Shown here one piece after another: positions 12,201-22,455 of a stretch of DNA of 64,000 bases. Each line of letters begins with the position of its first letter. The first letter of the stretch is position 1. Below the pieces are notes generated by a model. That model ran no database searches, was not told the origin of the DNA, and worked only from the letters and a program-made list of their open reading frames with translations. The DNA comes from Auanema rhodensis (Eukaryota; Nematoda; Chromadorea; Rhabditida; Rhabditidae): assembly GCA_964057225.1 (NCBI GenBank), contig OZ059895.1, forward strand, positions 16,243,501-16,307,500. The letters are read 5' to 3'. The position numbers were made by a program, and so were the translations under genes.

Positions 12201-15200
12201 GATCTCTGAGCTACCAGATACGATCCGACGTCTCGAACCGAGAGCTCAGGCTCCAGCCACGAGCATCATACCCTCTGCCTGCCTGACATTCGAACAACCT
12301 GCCAGCCTGCACCTAGCACTACAGCTCTTCAATCAACTACTGGCTTATCATTAATCTCTCCACCACAAACGTGGATCAGTTCGAAATCCAAAATTAATTC
12401 AAATTCGCTTCTAGCTATTCAATTCTGATCGCTCCAACTAATACTAGAGTACTTATTCAGTGTTATATTCATTCTACACTACCATATCCCAAAGCTGAAA
12501 TCTGATCAGGTAACACATGTCGTCTTTCAAAATTGAACAAATGAGAGATTAGTATGACGTAGAAGACATACTGTGTCAAATGAAGTTACAGTAGTAAAAC
12601 CTGACAGCATCCCAATAGAATTAAGGTAGAATGATATCACTACAGATTATAAGAGTTGTTTGAGAGAATGAACAAGAACTAGGAAATATTAAGAAAAAGA
12701 TTTAGAGAAAGAGACACACACATTATAGTTTCTATTCGACGGATCAGAAAGAAGCTAATCACTTCCAGTTTATTCCATCAGCATTATCAACCAAAATAAT
12801 ACTTTATTTATTCGAAAGCAATTCTCATTTGATATGCTACCCTCACATAAGTTTACTAGGCTGAGCTAATAATAGGTTTATCTAGCGAACAGCGGAGAAT
12901 GGTTGTCAAGGAGACTATATCACTTCATTAGATTTAGCTATAGTGATATGGATCCAGAGACAGAGTGTGAGAGCAACGGAGAGGATGAAAAGTGAAACAA
13001 AATTAGTACACAGTGACTGTGTCCCAAGTTCATCTACCTCCTCATATTCTATTCAATTTTACTGTATTTCTATCCGTTTTGAAATCGTGTCATTTTTCAG
13101 AATTATGGATATACTACAGAGCCTTTTTTCCTTAAAGCACGAAATCAAGGAAGATATGGTAGACGATGAGGTAATTTCATATTTGGTTTACATAATTGTT
13201 ATTTTTAAATTTTAGTTTGAATCTGGTAGTGATGAAGGTGAAGAAAATGCTGTAGAACCAGCAGCTAAGATAGCCAAAATACAGGAAACAGCCTTGAAAA
13301 ATGAAAAAACACGAAGGTTTAGGTTCAAAATCGAAATAGCAATAAGTTTATCGGAATTCAGGTGTAGGATACGTCCTGATCGAGGGAAATTCACCATACT
13401 TGACGGATCTCGAGTAGCTGACCCTGATGAAGTTTTAGAAATTGATTTCACTCCTGAATTATTACAAAAGATTTTTCAAGACTCTCGCGTAGGGTTAGTT
13501 ATTTGTAGACGGAAAAAACATAGTTTGACAATTCGAAAATGATTTCAGAATTCAATTTTTGGCCAGATATGGTATTATTCCTAATACACGAGAGTGCAAG
13601 ATCGATAATTGTCCGAAAGAGCAGTTCATGAGCTTGATAAAGCACGCAAACGGCTATGTTGTAAGATTTCTAGTGAAGACTAAAAATTTAATTTGAAATT
13701 CTTTTTTCAGTGGCGCTGCCGATCCTGTCGTAAACGAAGAGAAAGGAGAGTAATTACAAAAATTTCAGTATATGAAGGCACTTTCCTATTTTATTCTCGT
13801 ATGCCTATGAATAAGGTACATTTTTCTGATTTTGAACTGGCTTGTTAACATTTAATTTACAGTTTTTCATCTTCATGTTAATTTGGTCAGAAAACCCAGG
13901 ATTCACGGCTGCTGAATACAACCGATTGTTGGGAGAATTTCGGCTGGTAGAAGAAACTATCCACAACACAATCGGGTTTATAAAGGACCACATACAAAGC
14001 TGGTATTCAGGCTACAATCATGTACAAAAGCAATTTTCTGAATACAGGGTTCAACTGAAAGCATCGAGATGGCCAATTGGAGGAGAAGGGAGGACAGTGG
14101 AAATGATGGAAACTTTCCATACCGAAGATGTTAGTGCCAAACATCGAAACAGACGAGAACGCCATTTTACTATGCGGATTGTTCTCGTTTGTTGGGAAAC
14201 GAATGAGATTTCGATATGTGAATTCCCTGACAGACAGGTATTGTTATTCATCTCGAATATAAAAACTGATTTTACTTTTGCTTAGTTTACGCGTGAATTA
14301 CTAGAAAGCACTTTGTATAACAACGTCAAAGAGAAATCAACTGTCGTGATGCGAGATTTACTTCTCGAAAGATTCGGAGAGGTTTCTGAGGTTAGAAATC
14401 TTAAATATAAGTCAATTTTACTTAACAACAATGATTCCAGCTTAATCAGCTTTTCAATGGTATGTACTCAATCAAAACGATTGCTGATATCTGGATGGAT
14501 ATAAGCGAGGCTGAGAAAGACAAGTAAGCTTAAATAACACAAATATTTTCATTTGTTTCTCTTATATTATTTTTCAGACAGTTCATAAAAACATTAATGG
14601 AATCTGTACAATCAGCTGCTATTGTTGAGCCGTTTGCCTATGAGTATTACTTTAGAAGGACTTTCATTCAGAAACCCTTCAACAATTTGTTAAAAGCCAT
14701 ACGAGAACTTTATAGTTCGAATACTTGGACGAAATGAGACACTACGGGTCTTATTTGTAAAGAAAAATCGAAAAAAACTGTAATTGCAACTATATATTTC
14801 CGCAGAGATCTCTAGGTACTACCTCATCTCTTATAAAGTAGAGATTCACTAATAATTTCGAGTGTGATTTGGAAAAAACTGAATGTGATATCAAATTTTT
14901 AAAATTATTGTTATTCTTATATTGTACATCTAAACTTCCGATGCGGGTATCAACCGTTTTGAAAGAGTGATAATAAAATTTTCAATTTATCTGCACCTTC
15001 TCTCAATCTAGGCTTCAAGTATTTCACTCGAAGAACAATGCTAATGCTTAATCTTCTCCTTCATCCCCTCAACTTCTCTCCCTTTCAATCGCTATCCTCA
15101 TACATTTTATTATTAAAAGAAAAATAGATATCTAATATATATATATATATATATCTAGCTATCGCATGTGCTCCAAATGAAGAATAAGGGACATACCTGA

Positions 15201-17291
15201 GAGAGTCCTCAATAGCAGAGTGTAGGATGTTATTTGCCTTCAAAATACGGTCTCCGTCTTTGTTTAAAGACTGGCACAATAAAGATGCTTCACAATGTAA
15301 AAGACTCAAGCAAAGCCGAGCTCGAGAAAGACATGCTGTTTCATCAGACGAAGGAGAATTATGCTCACTTAGTCTTAGAAAATCATCAAAGTTACAAGAT
15401 ATAAAGTAGAAATTCAATATATTACCTCACGAGAATGGCAACTAAGCCAGAAGCAAAACTATCCTTGATGCAAGCTAAGTCAGGTTCTAAACCAACCTTC
15501 TCGTATGATGCGCAGCATTTCTTAACTGTCTGCACTCCTTCGAAGAAGACGGTGACAGAGCTATAAACGTATGAATAAAGCATTAAAACCAGTTGAATCT
15601 TACTCAGCCAGACCACTGGATATTCCAACTCCTAGTAAAGAGTCAAATTTCCCTCCTCTTTTCTCGAAAAGTGGATGTGGAGCAGGTGAGATCAGGCTTA
15701 ATCTATTTATAAAGTCATTCTCCAAAGTAGATAAATCTCGGGCAACGAGTGTCTAACAAACAATAATATTATTGAAATTTGATTTAATAGTTAATATTAC
15801 CTGAAACTTCTTCAATATCGTATCTCGGAAAAGATTTTGATATAATGATGAGTTAGACACGATCCGTGGCCAATTCTATAGAATTATCCAAATATAGCTG
15901 AGACTAATAAGCATTACTTACATCTCTAAAGACGGCACTTAAAGCTTGTAGAAACTCGATAATATCTTCTGATTTTTCGTAAAATCCACATATGGTAGAC
16001 ACGGTTTCATGAGTCAAGGAACATACACTAAAGAAGAAATTTGAATTTTTAATTCTTACTTTGAAACTCTATATACCTATCAACCCAAGTATTGCACTTA
16101 TCATTGATTTTTTGAGTTAACAGTTGAGATGATTTTCGTTCACGTTGGGATCTATTGAGTTTTTCTATCTCAGCAATCATCACGGATGAAAAAGATGAAG
16201 CTTGGTCACAGATCAAAGAATCGAACAAAGCTGAAGAAAGATTATTTTTATAACAAGAGACATCAAATTCTATCTGTACCTGGTCTAAATCCAGAAGTGC
16301 TTAAAGCTTGCATGTGACGAGATAAATCCCCTTGAGTAAATAGCTGTTCTATTGCGACTAATGTAGCTTTCAGATCATTAATAATAGAAAGTAAAGAGTT
16401 CGATTCATCTACTTGTTTGGCAATAAAATTCTAAAGAGAATGATTTTCCAGGTGAAAAACTTGAAACACAACCTTTCTTGCTGACAGGTATAAATCTAAA
16501 AGATGCTCCAAATCAACATTTTTTATAAGAGCCAGAGCTATAAGTTGATTTGTTACCCAATCAGGATGTGAAAGTTCCCCCAATTCGTGTTCCAAATTAG
16601 TTATTAAGGTACGTCTAGTACGAACTAAACGACCATTAATGGTTGATACGACTCGTTGCATCTAAACAAATTTTTTTTAAACGATCTAGAAAGGCTTGAA
16701 ATACCTCAGTTGGTAGATGTGCAGAAGCTAATTGCTTGTGGATATTTTCCGACAACAGTAAGGCAAAAGCATCACACAAGGCATCTCCCTCCTCATCACC
16801 TGGTAATATTATTGGATAAGCACAGATTTCAGAATACATCTTACCTATGAGAGGTAAAAGTCTATGAAGGGCTATAAACATCTGAACGTTATATTGCAAA
16901 TTACGGGAAACGGTTCTACATAATAATTGTTGAAGTAATTTTATTGAAGAATTAGGAAATACCTAGTATCAACTACACTATGAGTGTTTCTAGCTTGTCC
17001 TAATGCTTCTGCTAATGTTTCTGCTAACTGACGAACTTGACGAACCTGAATGAAGCGAATGAACGAAGTAAATTTAATTCTAGAAAATAACCTCAGTTGA
17101 AGCTTCAAGGACATCTCTGTATCGTCGTCCAACCATATCACGAAGCCCTTCTCTTTTACTTTCCATCTCAAGTCTATAACCAGATAAAGGGTCTTGAAGA
17201 GTTAAAAACAAAAATGAACATACTGAAGACTAGAAAATATATTTTCCAGTTGTTCAATCGTTAAATCTCTCATTAACCTGTCCACATCCAT
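9206..17291 (-). CDS. cogc-1: Conserved oligomeric Golgi complex subunit 1
   Basis: About 20 exons join in frame to roughly 790 residues, the usual size for COG1. The N-terminal exons carry the COG1 signature: a helix ending in ESKREGLRDMVGRRYRDVLE followed by EVRQVRQLAETLAEALGQAR, equivalent to the family's 'RxxVGERYRDLIEAAdtI' segment that packs in the lobe A helix bundle. The rest is helical with no membrane segment. The C-terminus includes VPKPEHPLRVSLIPRLDRT and ends SSSFSFFGN. COG1 is a scaffold of the vesicle-tethering COG complex needed for retrograde Golgi traffic and glycosylation-enzyme retention. The start ATG (17291) directly follows CTACAG, a probable trans-splice acceptor, 243 nt after the TXL-1 stop. 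One intron (15196-10267, 4.93 kb) dwarfs the others and contains an opposite-strand gene; the reading frame is restored across it (SAIEDSLS then KYACLLAKQYL). Confidence 0.9.
10267..13104. other. Intronic/intergenic stretch of COG1 left of the nested gene
   Basis: The left part (10.3-11.1 kb) is AT-rich. It contains one copy of the dispersed AACCGCTC element (10729-10809). From about 11.0 to 12.4 kb GC content rises clearly, with CpG-rich stretches near 11.8-12.3 kb. A CAG|GTAACA donor-like site near 12509-12510 ends a 500 nt GC-rich tract and could be the end of a noncoding leader exon spliced to the acceptor before 13101. None of the reading frames here resembles a known protein. Confidence 0.45.
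10729..10809 (-). repeat. Dispersed AACCGCTC...ACGT element, copy
   Basis: On the reverse strand it begins AACCGCTCT, passes ATGACTTCTG and TTTGAATATTC, and ends with CTCACGTAAAA. It is about 80 bp and lies in the large COG1 intron. Confidence 0.5.
13105..14737 (+). CDS. Merlin (IS1016/IS1595-like) transposase-derived gene, nested antisense in COG1 intron
   Basis: Nine exons starting at ATG 13105 (after TTTTTCAG) join in frame to about 410 residues. An acidic/basic N-terminal extension (exons 1-3) precedes a zinc ribbon: FLARYGIIPNTRECKIDNC, then GYVWRCRSCRKRRE and EGTFLFYSRMP, which matches the N-terminal ribbon of Merlin transposases. After a helical segment (LIWSENPGFTAAEYNRLLG) comes the RNase-H-like core with IGGEGRTVEMME, KHRNRRERHF, ICEFPDRQF and STVVMRDLLLERF. 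In active Merlin proteins the first of these reads VEIDE; here the acidic catalytic residue is Met. The second block keeps an Asp but with shifted spacing, and the third block is unrecognisable except for IKTIADIW. The C-terminus (VEPFAYEYYFRRTFIQKP) is not transposase-like. Intact frame through nine exons with a dead core argues for a host-domesticated DNA-binding protein. Confidence 0.82.
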
Positions 17292-17534
17292 CTGTAGTTT
17301 CGAAAAAAAAACTGTTAAATCATGAAATTCGTGTGTAAGCTTCTATAGTTAAGGTAGTCAAGAGCTATATAAACTCTGTAGTTTAAATTAAAAAAAACTC
17401 CTTACGGTTTCAAAATTTAATTGTCACATACAAATTAATAAATAAAATGATGAGATTGAGCAAGAAAGTAAATATTATAAAAAGAACCAAAGTTCTAAAA
17501 AAACATCAATCTTTCCCATAAAGTTGAAACATTG

Positions 17535-18799
17535 TTAGTGGCCTCTCTTGCTCTCTCCAGCAACCTGAAGATGTTGTTTATGAACTACATAAGTTTAACT
17601 TCAACTTACTCTCTTAAAGTCATCCATTCGAGTAATATTGTTTGGCAAACCGAAAAGTTTGAGATCTGTTACTTCGGTAACTTCTCCGTCCTCTTGATTA
17701 TTTTCGATAAATAATTGTAAACTATGGACATTTTGGAATTTTACGTACTTCAATGGCAGAAGTTCCCCGGATTCTGAGACATAGATTTTATTATTAACAA
17801 TCTCTTTACTAAAGTTTACCTCCAGCAGTTTTGCCGAATTCAAGAATTTGAGTGGGCTCTAACCCTTGAGCATCGTCGAAGTCCAAAGCTCTTGGCAAGT
17901 TGATAAATAAACGTACAATCTTTGGAGTTTTTCCTCCATTACCCTGAAATACATTATGTTTCAAAATTTCAGCAAATAATAACACCGAAAATAAAAAAGA
18001 AAAAAAATAAGAAAAAATAAGCATTTACTCTTTAAAATTACCTTGATAAAAACTGAATGAAGCTTAACAGGTTGCTTGAATGGAATACCGAGAATAAGTT
18101 GTTCATCACAATCTGACCGGAGAATAGGATGACTTCCTGAAGCATTTGGTCAGTTTTGAAAAGAATGGATTCACCAGAACATACCTCCCAGGAAAGTTTC
18201 GGCAGGTGTGTCATCGCAAGCATTCAAGCATTCCACCTGGGAAAGCATAATATTTCCACCAAGTTGAACAAAGCCAGGAACCTATTCAAAAACCATTAAT
18301 ATGAGACAAATACAAAATTGTATACCATATTAGAATCGGCTTGACTCCAGTCACGGATAATTTCTTCCAGACGTGCAGCATTGGCACCCTTGAGAGAAGT
18401 CACAACATTTCTTAAAAACAAACATATTGAAAATGAAATAAAATTTCATTTTACCCATTAATGTACACAAAGAAAGATGGGAAAGCCGTAACGCCCGCGT
18501 TAGCAGATGCAGCTATATAATAGTTGATTAGGGTAAATTAATGCATGCTCGGTTACCTTCACAGATTCTGTTATCAGCTTCAAGGAACAGCATTTGAGAA
18601 CTGTATGTATCGGAAAGACTGTAGAAAGCGGGAGAAATGTTCTTACAAGCTGGACAACTGAAAACAAGTTGAAATAAATTTAGCACGTTCCATGCACAAC
18701 ATACCGTTCCATAGTATACATAACAATCACCGGCTTAGCACCAGCAGATCCCATTTTACTACGGAAATCTTCATCAGACTTGCAAACATAGACAACCAT
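17535..18799 (-). CDS. txl-1: Thioredoxin-like protein 1 (thioredoxin + PITH domains)
   Basis: Seven or more short exons join to roughly 280 residues. Residues about 1-105 form a thioredoxin fold: [14 protein letters not shown], an active-site region [32 protein letters not shown] and [12 protein letters not shown]. The rest is a PITH domain ([57 protein letters not shown]), ending [20 protein letters not shown], very close to vertebrate TXNL1. TXNL1 binds the 26S proteasome lid (Rpn11) and works as a cytosolic/nuclear redox cofactor. The usual CGPC centre reads CPAC here; both cysteines remain but their spacing residues differ. The ATG at 18799 follows TATCAG by one base. It lies 243 nt upstream of COG1 on the same strand, and txl-1 and cogc-1 are, as I recall, neighbours (Y54E10A.3 and .2) in C. 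elegans, so an operon is likely. Confidence 0.93.
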
Positions 18800-19381
18800 T
18801 CTGATATAACTCAGCTATACTGTAAAACAATGATAATTTTCACGTTTAGTACTTGAGAAATAAGTAAGATACACAAGACAATTTGAAAATGTCATCGTTT
18901 TTTTCTATCATGTAACTTGGACAATAAAAGTAAAAGTTCGTATGAGACTTTAGTCATAATAGAAGTGGATTCCGTAAATTATCTACATTCTATATTTTCT
19001 AATAGAAATGCTAAAACAATCGTAAATTATACAGAGTCTCTTGGCGTTATTTGGTAATAAAGTTGTGCTAGCGAGACGTGGAAACTTCCCATGACGGTTG
19101 ATTGCGTATTTTTCCATGCGTTCGATATTCGGTTGTTTTTAATGGCCTGAACCTCGTGCTTTTTAGTGTTCCCTTAATTAAATTTTTTTATAAAATAAAT
19201 CATTGAATACTCATTCAAATTCTACATATAATAGATATATCAGAAAATTTTTTAGTCATCTTGTTATAGCCAGTAAACTTTGATGTGCTGTATTTATTAT
19301 TGGTCCCAGAAACAATCTATATATTTATATATATCATATATAGGTTGATAAGTTGGTTGCGAAAACATCTTGTTCCGCAGG
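18800..19381. promoter_or_regulatory. Divergent intergenic region between txl-1 and wdtc-1 genes
   Basis: A 582 nt gap separates the starts of a - strand gene (txl-1/cogc-1 unit) and a + strand gene, so it must carry both promoters unless one lies further away. It contains a TTCCGCAG acceptor immediately before the + strand ATG at 19382. I see no recognisable specific factor site. Confidence 0.5.
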
Positions 19382-22004
19382 ATGGACTCCCTGCTAAGCA
19401 GGCGTGAAACCTTTGGAGGCTTCAAGCCTATCATTCCTGATGAGTCCGCTATGATAGAAAGATTAGGTAACACTGAAACACTTCAGGTACTATTTTGTAA
19501 TTATTCCACATAAAAGCTTCTGTTTAGGCTCATGAAGGTTGTGTCAATACCCTTCGCTGGAATAACAGTGGAACGTAAGTCGAAGCTAGGTAGAAAGGAA
19601 AATATTTTGTTTTGTTACGTATAGATTACTGATCTCTGGATCTGATGATAGAATGCTTAAGCTATGGACGGTGGATGGAACGTTGGTTAAGTCTATTTCA
19701 ACTGGCCATCGAGGAATAATTTTTGCTGCTGAATTTGTTCCATGTGGTAAAGATCAAATTATTGCTTCTGGAGCTGGAGATCATTTGGCAAAACTTCATG
19801 ATCTTGAAATGGATGGTGAATAAGCTCGAAGTAATCGATATTTTTCGTTCTATTTTAGAAGTTTTGTGTACATGGGCATGCAAGGGAAGAGTAAAAAGAA
19901 TGGCGACAGCTCAAGACGATCCTTTTCTGTTCTGGTCATCATCCGAGGATGGATTGATAAGGTTTTACCTAGCCTCTTAAACTCGACGATTTTCCGAGTT
20001 CAGACAGTACGATGTCCGTACTAATAACATGAACGAGATCATTCAAGTTGGAGATGATGTGCCTATTAAAACTTTCGCGATTTGTCAAGGTAGAACTGAA
20101 CTGGTATGTATTTATATATTCAGATTACAAATAAATCATGAAAAGAATAGGAATGGTGGGTTCTTTCTAGTTCGATCATATGTTTATTCTATTTTTATGT
20201 TATCAGTAACTTGCAAATTGCAAATACAACCGTTCACCATTTCAAATAGTTTTAAAATGATTTCTTAGACTTCTCCTTGAAATATTATATTGTTTATTTT
20301 TTAGCTTAATATTTGTTAAAAGTTGGGAAGGGAATGATATATGTTTTTTTTTATATATTTGCTGAATCATACTTATTTTTATGACTTATTTGATTTTAAG
20401 GTTGCTGTTGGAAGTGAAAATCATACTACCCCTCTGTATGATCGTCGAAGACTTGATAAGCCGTTTATGACTCTGGCCACTGGTATATATTCATTCCAAA
20501 TGTTCCAACTTGCCTTTATCTTTGCCAGGTGATTCACAAGCGAACCGAGCTCCTCGACTTGTGTTTACTACTCATCTTGCTTTCAATTATATGGGAACAG
20601 AAATCATTGTGAAATGAATACAAAAAATATAATTGAATATTCAATTTGTTTATAGGTAAATCAAGGATGCGGACCTATTTACTTATATGATCTCAGTAAT
20701 CAAAGACCTACCGTACTACAACGTATGGAAACCGTTTTCAATAACGGTTGTGAAGGTTATACTCAATATCTATTCCAAAGGTAAAATATTTATTGAATTT
20801 CAGTGCCTCCAGCCCAACGGGTTTCTGAAAGTCGATCAAGTGTACTTGATGAAGCTAGGCGTTTACTTTCAGAAAAAAACTATACAAAGGTATGTTTCAT
20901 TTAGTAATTTCTGTTATGCTTCATTTAATGCCGAAATCAGGTTGTGGAAATAAATAATCGTCTGATTGCTGAAAACACATTTTTGAATATACATGATAAA
21001 TCAGCTAGTCTCTGCCAGAGAGGCAAAGCGTGTCTCGCTCGAAGATGGCCCGGGGACACATATGCAGCTATGAAAGATTTTTTAGAGGTTCATTTTTTCT
21101 TCACTATCGCCTTATAAAATTTTTATTTCAAGGCTGTTTGTATAAATCCTGGCTACTGCCGTGCTTTGTGGTGGCTCACAAGATCACTTATTCTTTTGGA
21201 GCAGTTTCGTTTAGCTGCTCGTTGTGTTGAATTGTTTAAAGGTAGATTTCCTGAAAGTGTTACTCCTTCTATTCTAAATTTGGAAGTTCAAGTAAGAATT
21301 GTTTTATTATATAATTTTAATTTTCTCTTGTCTGTTTATAGGTGCAGCAAGGATTACATGATCAGGCAGGTGATTACTCCTCTGACTTAAAAGATGATCC
21401 GCATTATCTCGATTATTATCGTATGTTCTGTTTTATATTTTCTCTATGTATTACGCTTTTTGAATTACTTTTAGAACGATTTAATGGACACGCTAATTGT
21501 CGTACGGACATCAAAGAAGCTAACTTTTTCGGATCACGTGACCAATATATTGGTATAATGTATCCGAATTTTGTTTCTTTACTCTGTTTGTTTCAGTTGC
21601 TGGTTCCGACAGTGGGAGTTTGTACATTTGGGATAGAAATACTGGTAATGTAAAGGTACGCTTTATGATCTATGATAACTGAAAAACAAAGTGTGATTTA
21701 GGCTGCCTTTTGTGCAGATGAAGAAATTTTGAACATAGTTCAACCACACCCAACAAAGTTTATGCTAGCTACATCTGGAATTGAAAATGTTGTTCGTTTT
21801 TGGGAGCCACTTCCCGAAGGACAATTTGTAAGAGATAAGGATATGTGAATCTGATTTTCATGTAAATCTTTCCAGGACATGAGGCGAATTGAAGATATTT
21901 ATGGTTTACATGATTACTCGCAAATTGCCTTTCTTGGGAATATAGCAGCAACAAGCTTCAGATTAGCCGCTGGCGAGATGGAAGGAGCATGTCGTGTTGG
22001 ATAA
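19382..22004 (+). CDS. wdtc-1-like: WD40 and TPR repeat protein, WDTC1/adipose-like CUL4 adaptor
   Basis: About 16 exons join from ATG 19382 (just after CCGCAG) to TAA 22004. The N-terminal WD40 blades are clear: HEGCVNTLRWNNSGTLLISGSDDRMLKLW, then GHRGIIFAAEFVP, ASGAGDHLAKLHDLEM, GRVKRMATAQDDPFLFWSSS and EDGLIRQYDVR. The middle has TPR-like helices (RVSESRSSVLDEARRLLSEKNYTKVVEINNRLI and NPGYCRALWWLTRSLILLEQF). Two C-terminal blades follow: NGHANCRTDIKEANFFGSRDQYIVAGSDSGSLYIWDR and HPTKFMLATSGIENVVRFWEP, closely matching WDTC1. WDTC1/adipose is a DDB1-CUL4 substrate receptor that limits fat storage. Order WD40-TPR-WD40 is the family's hallmark, and all parts are present, so I judge it intact. 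The ER of the last exon ends MEGACRVG. Confidence 0.9.
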
Positions 22005-22455
22005 TAAGTTTTTTGCGTGATTTAATCATTTGCTTGTACATACGTATAGAGAAAGATAAATTTTTATTTCTCGTAGCATTGAAGAAATTAGTTTGCTTCG
22101 AGATTCGCTTAATTGTATTTAAATTGTAAGAGGTAACTAAGAGAATAAATTTTATTACTTCTATAGGAAATTTTAAAAATCACAGAAATGATATAGAGAC
22201 GTAAAACAAGAAAAGCCAATATGATACCCGAATATCGCGGTTAAGAGAAAGAAAAAGGCACATTTTCAAAAAAAAAAAAAATTTTGAAAATTATGATCAT
22301 GTTTAGGAAACTAGCTTGCAGTGAAAAGTAGCAAGGTGTAATACTTTGAGCACAGAAAGAAAAATGTGTTTGAAACCCGTATCAGAAGGTAAAGTTATGG
22401 CACTGAAAAGTAACTTGCTCCAAAAATTGTGAGATTAGTTATCTTAAAAGCTTTT
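22005..22455. other. Short intergenic region between convergent genes
   Basis: About 450 nt lies between the stop of the WDTC1-like gene and the stop of the galactosyltransferase gene. It is AT-rich and should contain both 3'UTRs (AATAAA occurs near 22144). No gene is seen. Confidence 0.6.
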
